In this document: piece after piece, positions 51,520 to 60,528 of the stretch
Layout of the letters: the number at the start of each line of letters is the position of its first letter
How positions within the stretch are numbered: the stretch's first letter is position 1
The notes under the pieces: generated by a model
What the model was told of the DNA's origin: nothing
The model's database searches: none
The model's input: only the letters and a program-made list of their open reading frames with translations
Assembly: GCA_963767245.1 (NCBI GenBank)
Contig: CAVYDG010000024.1
Coordinates: forward strand, 186,001 to 250,000
Length of the DNA stretch: 64,000 bases
Reading direction: 5' to 3'
Source: Roseiarcus sp963767245
Lineage (GTDB): Bacteria; Pseudomonadota; Alphaproteobacteria; Rhizobiales; Beijerinckiaceae
Translations under genes and position numbers: made by a program

Positions 51520-52233
51520 TCACCACTTCTCCTTGAACGGCCGCGCTTCGACCTCGAAGCTCCAGGCCGCGTGGTCCTGTTTCACCAGATCGGCGGCGAT
51601 CGCGGCGACGCCATCGGGAGCGATGAAGAAATCGTCCGCCCGGTCGGTGAACCGCGAGCGCGTCACCGGCCCGCCGACCACGCCATCGACGACGATCAGC
51701 GCGACGTGGATGCCCGCGGGCCAGAGATGGCGGGCCATCAATTCGGCGAGCGCGCGCTGCGCCATCTTGCTTTGCGCGAACGCGGCCGCGCCGGCCGCGC
51801 CGCGGCGCGTGGCGGTCGCGCCGACGACAATGATGGCCCCCTGCCCTTTTTGCCGCATAGCCGGGATCGCCTGCCGTCCGGCGAGGAAAAGTCCGAGCGT
51901 ATTGATCCGCCACGAGCGTTCGAGGTCTTCGGCTTTGACCTCCTCGACATTGCCCCAGACGCCCGAACCGGCGTTGAAGATGAGCACGTCGGCGTCGCCG
52001 AGCTCGGCCCGCATTTTCGCGAACGCCGCCGCGACCGACTTTTCGTCGGCGACGTCGCAAGCATAGGCCTTGGCGCCCTTGAGCTCGGCGGCGAGCTTGG
52101 CGGTGAGCTCGCCGCGCCGCGCCATCAGCGCCACGGCGTAACCGTCGGCGGCGAACCGCCGGGCGAACGCCTCGCCATTGCCCGGGCCGACGCCGATAAC
52201 CGCGCATACCGGAAGTCTTGTCCCATCCGCCAT
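51520..52233 (-). CDS. Short-chain dehydrogenase/reductase
   Basis: A 237-residue SDR from ATG 52233 (MADGTRLPVCAVIGVGPGNGEAFARRFAADGY). The cofactor loop is GVGPGNGEA rather than the usual TGxxxGIG, as in the atypical SDRs of the glucose/ribitol-like group. ACDVADEKSV and IFNAGSGVWGN follow. The region VVGATATRRGAAGAAAFAQSKMAQRALAELMARHL has Ser/Lys but no clear YxxxK (AFAQSK replaces it), so the catalytic Tyr appears missing; the protein may be an atypical oxidoreductase. The longer frame to 52437 has no homology. Convergent with the MFS gene across 15 bases. Confidence 0.85.
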   Translation of the reverse strand: MADGTRLPVCAVIGVGPGNGEAFARRFAADGYAVALMARRGELTAKLAAELKGAKAYACDVADEKSVAAAFAKMRAELGDADVLIFNAGSGVWGNVEEVKAEDLERSWRINTLGLFLAGRQAIPAMRQKGQGAIIVVGATATRRGAAGAAAFAQSKMAQRALAELMARHLWPAGIHVALIVVDGVVGGPVTRSRFTDRADDFFIAPDGVAAIAADLVKQDHAAWSFEVEARPFKEKW

Positions 52234-52505
52234 TGCCAAAATCCTTGCTGAAGCCGGGAGCCACGCGGCGCCCTGATTTGCGCTTGACCTTATCCTGCGA
52301 CGCGCCGCCCCTTTCGCGCAATCAAGGCGGAAACCAGAGGCTGGGCGCCCTAAGCGCAAATCGGTAGAAATCACTTTTCCGCAAAACGGGAACGCCGGTA
52401 CGCCACGGCGCTTGACGGTTGGCCGAGAACGCGGCAACTCAAGCGCAAACCTTGGCGGTCAACCCGCCGGGCAGCTGCATGGGGCGAGGAACGCGAGGAC
52501 AGGCG

Positions 52506-54207
52506 ATGACGATTCAACCCTGGGTGAAATCTTATCCGCCGGACGTGCGCGAAAAGGCGCCGCTCGATCTCTCTTCCGTGCAGAGCGTGCTCGAGAAAGC
52601 CGCCGAGCGGTTCGGCTCCCAGCCGGCGCTCGAGTTCATGGGCAAGCGGACCACTTATGCTGAATTGGAGGCGCTGGCGAACCGCGCCGCCCTCGGGTTC
52701 CAGAAGCTCGGCGTCGGCCCGGGCGTCCACGTTGGGCTCTTCCTGCCCAACACGCCCCACTACATCATCGCCTTCTTCGGCGTGCTCAAGGCCGGCGGCA
52801 CGGTGGTCAATTACTCGCCGCTCGATGCGCTGCACACGCTTCAACACAAGATCGAAGACAGCGAGACAGATATCCTCGTCGGCCTCGACCTCGCCGCGCT
52901 CTATCCGCAGGCCGAGAAGCTCCTGACTTCCACCCGCCTCAAGACGCTCGTCGTCGGCGAATTCGCCGAGATGACGGCCGCTCCCGCTCCGGTCAAGGCG
53001 CAAATGACGGCCGCCGGAATGTTGGCCGAGGTCAAGCACGACGACCGCCGCCTCGCCTTCCGCGACCTGATCGACAATGATGGGCGCTACACCGCCCATC
53101 CGCTCGGCGACGTCAAGGAGGCGTTGGCCGTCATTGCATATACCGGCGGCACGACCGGCACGCCCAAGGGCGCGATGCTGACCCACGCCAATCTCACCGC
53201 GGCGTGCTCGCTCTATATGGAGGTTATGACCCGCAGCGGCGCGGATTCGCTGCGCGTGGGCGAGGAGCGCTTTCTCTGCATCCTGCCGCTGTTCCATATC
53301 TATTCACTGACCGTCGTCATGCTGCTTGGCTTCCGGCTTGGGGGCGGAGCTCGTCCTGCATCCGCGTTTCGATCCGGCCGCCGCGGCCAAGGACATCGTC
53401 GACAAGAAGATCACCGTCTACATGGGCGTGCCGACCATGCATGTCGCGCTTCTGAGCGTGCCCGGCGCCGAGTCGATGGACTGGTCGTCGCTCCGGCTGT
53501 GCGCCTCGGGCGGAGCGCCGCTGCCGCTCGCCGTACAGCAGCGGTTCGAGAAAGTCGTCGGCTGCCGGCTGACCGAAGGCTGGGGAATGACCGAAACCGC
53601 GCCGATCGGAACCTTCACCCCGCGCGCGAGTACCGGGAAGCCCGGCTCCTGCGGGATCCCCTACCCCACCACAGAGATGAAGTTCATCGATGTCGCCAAC
53701 CCTGAGCGCGAGGTTAAGCCCGGCGAGCGCGGCGAGATCTGCGTCAAAGGCCCCAACGTCATGAAGGGCTACTGGAAGCAGCCGAAAGCGACCGCGGACT
53801 CGATGACCAAGGACGGGTTCTTCCGCACCGGCGACGTCGGCTACATGGACGAGGACGGCTTCGTCTACATCGTCGACCGCACCAAGGACATGCTGCTCTG
53901 CGGCGGGTTCAACGTCTATCCGCGCAACATCGAGGAGGCGATCTATCAGCACCCGTCGGTCGAGGAAGTGAGCGTGATCGGCGTCCCGGACCAATATCGT
54001 GGCGAGACCCCGAAGGCGTTCGTGAAGCTAAAGGCCGGCGCGACGCCGGTTTCGCTCGACGAGATGAAAGCGTTCCTTAAGGACCGCCTTGGCAAGCACG
54101 AGATGATCGGCGCGATGGAAATTCGCGCCGAGCTGCCAAAGACCCCGGTCGGCAAGATCTCGAAGAAAGACCTGCGCGCCTCGGACCCGCAGGCCCGCGT
54201 CGCGTGA
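52506..54207 (+). pseudogene. Long-chain acyl-CoA ligase (FadD-like), one frameshift
   Basis: An AMP-forming ligase activating carboxylic acids to CoA esters. From ATG 52506 (MTIQPWVKSYPPDVREKAPL) the first frame runs through AYTGGTTGTPKGAMLTHANL (the P-loop) and LPLFHIYSLTVVMLLGFRLG. One extra G in the run at 53339-53344 shifts it. The other frame then gives GAELVLHPRFDPAAAAKDIV, LTEGWGMTETAPIGTF and YIVDRTKDMLLCGGFNVYPRNIEEAI, with the final Lys in KTPVGKISKKDLR. The joined protein is about 566 residues, full length. An indel in a homopolymer points to sequencing error. Confidence 0.87.
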
Positions 54208-54214
54208 GGCATTC

Positions 54215-54239
54215 GCAAGGGAGGCTGAGCCTCACTTGC
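54215..54239 (+). terminator. Hairpin after the acyl-CoA ligase gene
   Basis: GCAAG-g-GAGGCT-g-AGCCTC-a-CTTGC is an 11-pair stem with one mismatch and a minimal loop, starting eight bases after the stop. A weak ATTTTG follows ten bases later. Confidence 0.45.
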
Positions 54240-54314
54240 AGGCGGCGGGATTTTGTTGACCGCGGTCCTTGATGGATATACGGTCTCGCAAATGTCTATC
54301 CTACGGAGGGCATG

Positions 54315-54545
54315 ATGCAAGTCGCCAAATGGGGCAATAGCCTGGCCGTCCGCCTTCCCGCCGCCGTTGTCGAAGCGCTCCGGCTCAAGCCAGGCGACGA
54401 GATCGAAGTGCATGTCGCTGGCGAGCGCGCGTTCGCCGTCGCTCGCAAACCCAGCCGCGAGGATTTCCTCAAGCGGTTGCGCGCCTTTCGCGGGCGGCTG
54501 CCGCCCGATTTCAAGTTCGACCGCGACGAGGCCAATGCCCGGTAG
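54315..54545 (+). CDS. vapB: Antitoxin of a VapBC-type system (AbrB/MazE fold)
   Basis: A 76-residue (77 from ATG 54312) protein with the AbrB swapped-hairpin DNA-binding fold: QVAKWGNSLAVRLPAAVVEALRLKPGDEIEVHVAGERAFAVARK. The C-terminal tail EDFLKRLRAFRGRLPPDFKFDRDEANAR would bind and block the toxin. ATG 54315 is preferred because GGAGGG is too close to 54312. Its last ten bases overlap the toxin gene, so the pair is translated together, and it probably represses its own promoter. Confidence 0.9.
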   Translation: MQVAKWGNSLAVRLPAAVVEALRLKPGDEIEVHVAGERAFAVARKPSREDFLKRLRAFRGRLPPDFKFDRDEANAR

Positions 54546-54945
54546 CTTCTTCGACACCAATGTTCTCATCTATCTCGCGTCAGGCGATCCGGCGAAAGCG
54601 AATAGGGCGGAAGCGGTCATTCGCGAGGGAGGTTCGATCAGCGTTCAGGTGCTGAACGAGATCGCCAATGTCGCGCGGCGCAAGCTAGAAATGTCCTGGC
54701 AGGACACACGCAGCTTTCTGTCATCGATGCGGGGATTGCTGAGTGTTCATCCCGTTACGACCGAGACTCACGAACTTGGCATGGCGCTGGCCGAGCGCTA
54801 TGGCTTGTCGATCTTCGACGCGTTCATCGCCGCGTCCGCGCTGCTCGCGGAATGCGACCGTTTGTGGTCCGAAGACATGCAGGATGGGTTGGCGATCGAC
54901 CGGCGATTGCGGATCGTCAATCCATTCGCGGATAGAAGAAGATGA
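54535..54945 (+). CDS. vapC: PIN-domain ribonuclease toxin VapC
   Basis: A 136-residue PIN protein from ATG 54535. Acidic residues expected for metal binding are visible: Asp in SFFDTNVLIYLASGD, Glu in VQVLNEIANVARRK, Asp in YGLSIFDAFIAASALLAEC and Asp in LWSEDMQDGL. VapC toxins cut tRNA or rRNA when not held by VapB. It overlaps the antitoxin gene by eleven bases. The pair is complete and could be functional. Confidence 0.92.
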   Translation: MPGSFFDTNVLIYLASGDPAKANRAEAVIREGGSISVQVLNEIANVARRKLEMSWQDTRSFLSSMRGLLSVHPVTTETHELGMALAERYGLSIFDAFIAASALLAECDRLWSEDMQDGLAIDRRLRIVNPFADRRR

Positions 54946-54961
54946 TCACCTGCGATCGGCC

Positions 54962-55444
54962 ATGCCCATGAAGCCCGCGACAGCTCCTTCCGCGCTCAGG
55001 GTCCAGGCGGCGCTCGGCGACAGGCACCTGGTCATGGAGTTCGAAGCGACGACCCGCACCGCCGCCGACGCCGCGGCGGCGATCGGCTGCACGGTGGCGC
55101 AGATCGGCAAGTCGCTGGTGTTCCGCGGCGCCGGCAGCAACCGCCCGGTTCTCGTCGTCGCCTCCGGCGTAAATCGCGTCGATGAGGCGAAGGTCGCGGC
55201 GGCGGTCGGCGAGCCGATCGCCCGCGCGGACGCCGACTTCGTGCGCGAGGCGACCGGTTTCGCCATCGGCGGCGTTCCGCCGGTCGGCCATAAAGAGACG
55301 CCGATCGTCCTGATCGACGAATTGCTGATGTCGTTTGGCGAGATCTGGGCCGCCGCGGGAACGCCGAACGCGGTCTTTCGCTTGACGCCCGCGGATCTCG
55401 TGGCGTTGACGGGCGGTCGGGTCGCAGCGATCGCGCACGAGTAG
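54962..55444 (+). CDS. YbaK/EbsC-family prolyl-tRNA editing protein
   Basis: A 160-residue (158 from ATG 54968) cis-/trans-editing domain that hydrolyses mischarged aminoacyl-tRNA. HLVMEFEATTRTAADAAAAIGCTVAQIGKSLVFRG has the catalytic Lys, and LVVASGVNRVDEAKVAAAVGE and VREATGFAIGGVPPVGH are the family blocks. It ends TPAVFRLTPADLVALTGG-like. The family is usually stand-alone. It starts 16 bases after vapC and 14 bases precede the DUF72 gene after its stop. Confidence 0.9.
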   Translation: MPMKPATAPSALRVQAALGDRHLVMEFEATTRTAADAAAAIGCTVAQIGKSLVFRGAGSNRPVLVVASGVNRVDEAKVAAAVGEPIARADADFVREATGFAIGGVPPVGHKETPIVLIDELLMSFGEIWAAAGTPNAVFRLTPADLVALTGGRVAAIAHE

Positions 55445-55458
55445 AGGGCCTTTCACAG

Positions 55459-56271
55459 ATGCCCACAAAAGGCCAAACCAGCGGCAAGATCAGGATCGGA
55501 GTCGGCGGCTGGACATACGAGCCGTGGCGGGGCGTGTTTTATCCCAACGGTCTCGCGCAGAAGCGCGAGCTCGAATACGCCAGCACAAAACTGACCTCGA
55601 TCGAGATCAACGGCACCTATTACGGCTCGCAAAAGCCCGAGAGCTTCGCCAAATGGCATGACGAAACCCCGGACGATTTCGTCTTCTCGCTCAAGGCGAC
55701 CCGCTACGCCACCAATCGCCGCGTGCTCGGCGAGGCGGCGCCCACGATCGAGCGCTTCTTCAACAGCGGCTTGACCAATCTCAAGGCCAAGCTCGGGCCG
55801 ATCAACTGGCAGTTCGCAACCTCGAAAAAATTTGACCCGGCCGATTTCGCCGCGTTCCTCAAGCTACTGCCGAAGTCCGTCGGCGGCCTCGCCATCCGCC
55901 ATGCGGTCGAAGTCCGCCACGAGAGTTTCCGGACGCCGGAGTTCGTTGCGCTGGCGCGCGAGCATGGCGTCGCCGTGGTGATCGCAGGCGACTCCGAATA
56001 CCCGCAAATCGCCGATGTGACCGCGCCGTTCGTCTACGCGCGGGTCATGGGAACGACCGACAGCGAGCCGGCGGGATATGCGGGCTCGGCGCTCGATCTT
56101 TGGGCCATGCGCGCCAAGACATGGGCCGCGGGCGGCTCGCCGCCGGATCTTGAGACGGCCGCGCCGCACGAGCCCAACAAGGCCGGCCGAGACGTTTTTC
56201 TCTACGTCATCAGCGGCGCCAAGGAGCGCAACCCGGCCGCCGCGATAGCGCTCATCGAACGCGTTGGCTAA
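55459..56271 (+). CDS. DUF72 (YecE-like) protein
   Basis: A 270-residue TIM-barrel-like protein of unknown function. IRIGVGGWTYEPWRGVFYPNGLAQKRELEYAS is the DUF72 signature, then EINGTYYGSQKPESFAKWHDETPDDFVFSLKATRYATN, LGPINWQFATSKKF and AVEVRHESFRTPEFV. The C-terminal VYARVMGTTDSEPAGY is typical. It begins 14 bases after ybaK and so may be in the same transcript. Convergent with an SDR gene over six bases. Confidence 0.92.
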   Translation: MPTKGQTSGKIRIGVGGWTYEPWRGVFYPNGLAQKRELEYASTKLTSIEINGTYYGSQKPESFAKWHDETPDDFVFSLKATRYATNRRVLGEAAPTIERFFNSGLTNLKAKLGPINWQFATSKKFDPADFAAFLKLLPKSVGGLAIRHAVEVRHESFRTPEFVALAREHGVAVVIAGDSEYPQIADVTAPFVYARVMGTTDSEPAGYAGSALDLWAMRAKTWAAGGSPPDLETAAPHEPNKAGRDVFLYVISGAKERNPAAAIALIERVG

Positions 56272-56277
56272 TCGCGC

Positions 56278-57093
56278 TCACTGGGCGGCGATACGGTCGC
56301 CGAAGGCCCCGCTGCGATAACGCTCCGCGGCGTGCTCGTTGGCGAAGTTCGGCAGCATCGCCTGCCGCGCGGCGTTGAACTTCTCCCACTGGCCGGCGTC
56401 GGGCAGCGGCGGAATGGTCACGGCCTCGCGGCGGTCGAACCCGACCAACGCAGCGTCGACCAGCTCGTCGACCTCCATCACGCCCTTGAGCGTATTCACA
56501 TCGCGACCCGACCTCGCCCAGATCTCGGTTCGGGTCACCGCCGGCAGCACGGCCTGGACATAGACGCCGCGGCCGCCAAGTTCGGCCTGGAGGCTTTGCG
56601 ACAACGCCAGGACATAGGCTTTGCTCGGGCCATAGGCGCCGAACGAAATCTCCGGCGCGAGGCCCACCACCGACGCGATATTGATGATCACGCCTTCGCC
56701 GCGGGCGAGAAACCGCGGAACGATCGCGCCGGCAAGCCGGGTGACGGCGGTGACATTGAGACGGATGAGGCGGTCCATGAGCTCGAGGTCGGCGTTGGCG
56801 AAACCGCCGGGCGCCGCAACGCCGGCATTGTTGACGAGGACGCCGATGCGGCCGTCATCGCGCAGGCGCGCTTCGATCCGCGCCAGATCGGAGCTATCGG
56901 TGAGATCGGCGGCTACGACATCTATTTTGACTCCCGTCTCGGCGCGCAGACGCGATGCGAGCTCCTCCATCCGCGCCTCGTCGCGCGCGATCAGAATTAG
57001 ATCATGCCCACGCTGGGCAAAACGGTCGGCGTAGGTCGCTCCGATTCCGGACGACGCGCCGGTGACCAGAACGGTCGGAAGCTGGCGATCCAT
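56278..57093 (-). CDS. Short-chain dehydrogenase/reductase
   Basis: A 271-residue classical SDR: TVLVTGASSGIGATYADRFAQRGHDLILIARDE (NAD(P) loop TGxxxGIG, Arg after strand 2 suggesting NADPH), VLVNNAGVAAPGGF, and the catalytic triad IASVVGLAPEISFGAYGPSKAYVLALS with Ser, Tyr and Lys. The substrate is unknown. ATG 57093 has GGAG nine bases upstream. It is divergent from the TetR gene, which probably represses it through the palindrome in the 86-base gap. Confidence 0.92.
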   Translation of the reverse strand: MDRQLPTVLVTGASSGIGATYADRFAQRGHDLILIARDEARMEELASRLRAETGVKIDVVAADLTDSSDLARIEARLRDDGRIGVLVNNAGVAAPGGFANADLELMDRLIRLNVTAVTRLAGAIVPRFLARGEGVIINIASVVGLAPEISFGAYGPSKAYVLALSQSLQAELGGRGVYVQAVLPAVTRTEIWARSGRDVNTLKGVMEVDELVDAALVGFDRREAVTIPPLPDAGQWEKFNAARQAMLPNFANEHAAERYRSGAFGDRIAAQ

Positions 57094-57111
57094 GATTTTT
57101 AACTCCTATTG

Positions 57112-57125
57112 ATGATGATCATCAT
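57112..57125. promoter_or_regulatory. Palindromic operator between the SDR and TetR genes
   Basis: ATGATGATCATCAT is a perfect 14-base palindrome, and half-site-like ATCAT words recur nearby (ACCATCATAAT at 57139-57149). It lies in the short divergent gap of a TetR regulator and its likely target, the usual place for a TetR operator. Confidence 0.6.
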
Positions 57126-57179
57126 GTTTGCATTCATTACCATCATAATCTATATTGTCAAGCAAGGAGCTCGAAGAGA

Positions 57180-57731
57180 ATGAAAGTCAGCCGGGAACAG
57201 GTCGCCGCCCATCGGTCGCGCATTCTGGCCGCAGCCGGCCGGCTGTTTCGGCTGCGCGGATTCGACGATGTGACGGTGGCGGACGTGATGAAGGACGCCG
57301 GCCTCACGCATGGCGCCTTCTACGGGCACTTTGTCTCCAAGGAGGCGCTGATCGCCGAGGCGGTCGGGCAGGCGCTCGCCCCTGCCCCAGGCGTTGTCGA
57401 GGCGCGCAAGTCGGTCGCGGCCTATGCCGACGGCTACCTAAGCGCGCGGCACCGCGACGACCGCGGCTCGTCCTGTCCGTTTTCGTGTCTGGGAACCGAG
57501 GCTGCGCGAGGCTCCGCCGATCTGCGGCGCGGCATGACCTTGTCTGTCCGTCGCCAGATCGATCGATTCAGCGCCGAGGCGAAAGGCAAGACGGCGCAGG
57601 ACAGGCGGCGTGCGGCGATCGGCGCCTGGTCGGCGATGGTCGGCGCGATGGTGCTCGCCCGAATCGTCGACGACGACAAGCTTTCCAGGGAAATCCTGAG
57701 TGAGACGCGCGCGTCGCTACCATTCGCCTAG
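57180..57731 (+). CDS. TetR-family transcriptional regulator
   Basis: A 183-residue repressor. Helix-turn-helix at residues about 8-55: VAAHRSRILAAAGRLFRLRG, then FDDVTVADVMKDAGLTHGAFYGHFVSKEALIAEAV. The ligand domain contains RDDRGSSCPFSCLGTEAARGS, which carries two Cys residues and resembles the AcrR/YxaF-like group. An AAGGAG about twelve bases ahead supports ATG 57180. Probable target: the divergent SDR gene. Ligand unknown. Confidence 0.92.
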   Translation: MKVSREQVAAHRSRILAAAGRLFRLRGFDDVTVADVMKDAGLTHGAFYGHFVSKEALIAEAVGQALAPAPGVVEARKSVAAYADGYLSARHRDDRGSSCPFSCLGTEAARGSADLRRGMTLSVRRQIDRFSAEAKGKTAQDRRRAAIGAWSAMVGAMVLARIVDDDKLSREILSETRASLPFA

Positions 57732-57798
57732 GCGAACGGCGAGGCTGAGCCTGACCCAGCCGCCGGCGAAGAGGCCGAAGTGATGGCGCCCAGCCGCC

Positions 57799-58622
57799 TC
57801 AGCTCTTCAAGAACGCCAGAAGATCTGCATTGATCGTTTCGGCATGGGTGGTGGGCATGCCGTGCGGAAAGCCCTTATGCTCTTGAACGTGCCGTGCTTC
57901 AGGAGCTTCGCCGACAAGGGGCCGGCGGCGACATAGGGCACGATCTGGTCGTCCTCGCTGTGCATCACCAGCACTGGCGCATTGATCTTTTTCAGATCCT
58001 CGGTGAAGTCGGTTTGGGAGAAAACGACGATGCCGTCGTAGTGCGCCTTGGCGCCGCCCATCATGCCTTGCCGCCACCAGTTCTGAACCACCGGCTCTAG
58101 TGTTTTCACCCCTGGCTTGTTGAAGTTATAAAAGGGCCCAGCGGCGACATCGTAGTAGAATTGCGCCCGGTTGGCGGCCAGGGCGGACTGGAAATCGTCG
58201 AAGACCTTCTTCGGTAGGCCCAACGGATTTGCCGAGGTTTGCATCATCAACGGCGGCACCGCGCTGATGATCGCCGCTTTCGCAACTTGGCTTTCGCCGT
58301 GGCGCGCCAGGTAGTGCACCACTTCGCCACCGCCCGTGGAATGGCCGACATGGATGGCGTTCTTCAAATCAAGATGTTTCGTCACCGCAGCCAAATCGTC
58401 AGCGTAGTGGTCCATATCGTGCCCGCGGCCGATCTGAGTCGACCGGCCGTGTCCGCGCCGGTCGTGGGCGATGACGCGATAGCCGTGGTTGAGAAAGAAC
58501 AGCATCTGCGCGTCCCAGTCGTCCGCGGATAGCGGCCAGCCGTGGCTGAACACGATCGGCTGCCCGCTGCCCCAATCCTTGTAGAAAATCTCGACGCCGT
58601 CGCTGGTGTTGACCGTAGGCAT
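57799..58622 (-). pseudogene. Alpha/beta hydrolase (non-heme chloroperoxidase-like), one frameshift
   Basis: From ATG 58622 (MPTVNTSDGVEIFYKDWGSGQ). FSHGWPLSADDWDAQM holds the oxyanion hole, DRRGHGRS follows, and the nucleophile is in HVGHSTGGGEVVHYLARHG. Asp lies in VMHSEDDQIVPY. Near 57878-57884 one base is missing; past it the other frame gives HKGFPHGMPTTHAETINADL and ends at 57799, supplying the catalytic His. The full protein is about 274 residues. Family members hydrolyse esters or act as perhydrolases. The break removes only the C-terminal 28 residues and may be a sequence error. Confidence 0.82.
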
Positions 58623-58741
58623 TTTCCTCACCCCTCTCGCGAAACCCGGAAGTCGCGTATTCCGAGAGCAGTTGGCTAGCCCATGCGGCGGCGGCTGGCG
58701 ACCGAGAAAATCATGTCCGGCGGCATCAAACAGAGATGAGT

Positions 58742-58957
58742 TCAGGCGGTCTCGCAACCGCGCTCGCCGCGACAAGCGAAGCGGCAAAACGCCTCCCAGG
58801 CGCCACCGGCAAGCGAGCCGGCGCCTCCCGTAATCGCGGCGCTCAAGCCGGTCAAACCATAGCGATCGAGAGGCGCGACCTGGGCGCGGAGATCGTCGAT
58901 TTTGAGCCGCAACGCCAGCGGCGCGTTCGGTGGGTGTGGGTTGTGCGAACCGAGCAT
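58742..58957 (-). CDS. Possible small protein of unknown function
   Basis: A 71-residue frame from ATG 58957 (MLGSHNPHPPNAPLALRLKI), with CTGGAGACGGAG just ahead as a possible ribosome-binding site. It ends in an alanine/glycine helix and GEAFCRFACRGERGCETA-like Cys-rich tail. No family recognised. It is the only plausible gene in the 537-base gap between the hydrolase and araC genes; the remainder of that gap shows nothing. Confidence 0.35.
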   Translation of the reverse strand: MLGSHNPHPPNAPLALRLKIDDLRAQVAPLDRYGLTGLSAAITGGAGSLAGGAWEAFCRFACRGERGCETA

Positions 58958-59159
58958 GGCTCCGTCTCCAGATTCTCGTTGGCCGGAAAGATACCGCCGC
59001 GTTGACCTGATTATGATACGAACGAGGCGCGCTTTGGTTTCGCTGACCCTCAGCGCCGATCTTGATCCCGGTTGCTCGCCGGAAGACCGCGTCTCGCCGA
59101 TCGTGCTCGTTCGATCTCCTCCCGCTTCGTGGCCGCGAGGAGGCGGAGGAAAGCTACGT

Positions 59160-60032
59160 TTAAGGCCGCGATGCGCGATATTGCGTCGGGGTTGCGCCGA
59201 AAGCAGCGCGGAAGCGATGGTTGAAAGTGGAGAGGTCGCCGAAGCCCGCGTCCAGCGCGACGTCAAGCACCGGCCGGCGGGACGAGGCGAGTTCAAGCGC
59301 CGCGCGACGCATTCTGGCGCTGAGGAGATACTGATAAGGGGTCATGCCGGTCAGGCGCCGGAAGACGCGCAGGAAGTGGTACTTGCTCATCCCCGCGCTC
59401 GCCGCAAGGTCCTCTAGCCCGAGCGGCCGCGCGCCGTCCGACTCGACCAGGCGGATAGCCTCGACCACCCGGCGCGCCTCGCGCGCTGCGGGCGCTTTAG
59501 CGAGAGGCCGATTGCCCGCTATCGCGGCGATGACGCGCTCGATGAGCAGCAACGCCAGTTCACCCCTGGCCGGCGCAGACGCTGGCGCGCGCAGGACCTC
59601 CATCATGGCGACGACCGGGAGCGCTTTCGACGACGGCGGCAAACTCGGGGCAGAAAACCGAAAGCGGCTCGTCGACGCGGCGGCCGCGGCGATCTCACCG
59701 AACAGGTCCTCGCGGACACTCAAGGAGACGCAGCGATCGCCAATCCCATGCGCGTGACCGCATTCGAAACACCAGCCGTCGTTTCCGAGCAGCAAAGCGC
59801 CGGGGTAGAGCAGTCCGTGCCCGGCGTTCGAACGATAGGTGAAGCTCCCTTCGATGACCGCCGAGACGCTGAAGCCCTCGTGCCGCTCCTCGAACGGCCT
59901 GTCGGTCGGGCCTGCGCTGCAGACGACTTCATGCATGCTCCATCCGCTGCCGGTCGCCAGCGTTCGCTTCGCCAGCCCCTCGTCCGTGGACTTGGCCAGC
60001 CGCGTCGCATAAGATCGGACTTCGGTTCGCAT
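59160..60032 (-). CDS. AraC-family transcriptional regulator
   Basis: A 290-residue protein from ATG 60032 (MRTEVRSYATRLAKSTDEGL). The N-terminal half (about 1-150) is a cupin-like ligand region. Residues about 185-288 form the double helix-turn-helix: LGLEDLAASAGMSKYHFLRVFRRLTGMTPYQYLLSARMRRAALELA, then VLDVALDAGFGDLSTFNHRFRAAFGATPTQYR. CHGIGDRC-like Cys/His residues in the N-terminal half (CFECGHAHGIGDRC) could bind metal. Divergent from the VOC-SRPBCC-reductase genes, which it probably controls. Confidence 0.92.
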   Translation of the reverse strand: MRTEVRSYATRLAKSTDEGLAKRTLATGSGWSMHEVVCSAGPTDRPFEERHEGFSVSAVIEGSFTYRSNAGHGLLYPGALLLGNDGWCFECGHAHGIGDRCVSLSVREDLFGEIAAAAASTSRFRFSAPSLPPSSKALPVVAMMEVLRAPASAPARGELALLLIERVIAAIAGNRPLAKAPAAREARRVVEAIRLVESDGARPLGLEDLAASAGMSKYHFLRVFRRLTGMTPYQYLLSARMRRAALELASSRRPVLDVALDAGFGDLSTFNHRFRAAFGATPTQYRASRP

Positions 60033-60149
60033 GGCGCGAAGATAGCAACTTTCCCCAAGCCCGAGAACTGCCCGCGGCTTAGGTTCGCTGGAATCGTCGA
60101 GGCCCGAGCGCAACCGGCCTCGGCGTGGGCCAGCGCAATGAGGACAGCC

Positions 60150-60524
60150 ATGCTTGACCACGTTTCAATCGGCGTTCGTGACATCGCGAAGGCTAAGGGT
60201 TTTTATGATGCGGCGCTGAAGCCGCTTGGATTTACCTGTCTCAGCGCCGACGACAGTTCGCTCGGCTACGGCACGGAAGGCGTCGGATTCTGGATTGGTT
60301 CCGCCGAGAGCCCGGTCGCCGACGAGCCGAAGTCCGGACTGCACTTCTGCTTCGCCGCCCCGAGCCGGGCGAGCGTCGCTGCGTTCCATGCCGCCGCGCT
60401 GGCGCACGGCGGACGCGACAATGGCAAGCCCGGATTGCGCAAGGATTACGGGCCGCACTATTACGCGGCCTACGTCTTCGACCCCGAGGGCTACCGGCTC
60501 GAAGCCTATTTCGGCGGGAACTAG
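60150..60524 (+). CDS. VOC (glyoxalase-like) family protein
   Basis: A 124-residue single-chain VOC protein: MLDHVSIGVRDIAKAKGFYDAALKPLGF is the family start with metal-ligand His, SGLHFCFAAPSRASV supplies another His, and YVFDPEGYRLEAYFGG the last Glu. It may be a lyase or dioxygenase-like protein, or a ligand binder. AGGA seven bases ahead supports ATG 60150. The SRPBCC gene follows after four bases. Confidence 0.9.
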   Translation: MLDHVSIGVRDIAKAKGFYDAALKPLGFTCLSADDSSLGYGTEGVGFWIGSAESPVADEPKSGLHFCFAAPSRASVAAFHAAALAHGGRDNGKPGLRKDYGPHYYAAYVFDPEGYRLEAYFGGN

Positions 60525-60528
60525 GCCG

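Noticed and set aside
53330..53350. Programmed frameshifting in the acyl-CoA ligase
   Set aside because: The site is a plain G run with no slippery heptamer plus structure, and many unrelated genes in the window show similar breaks; sequence error is simpler.
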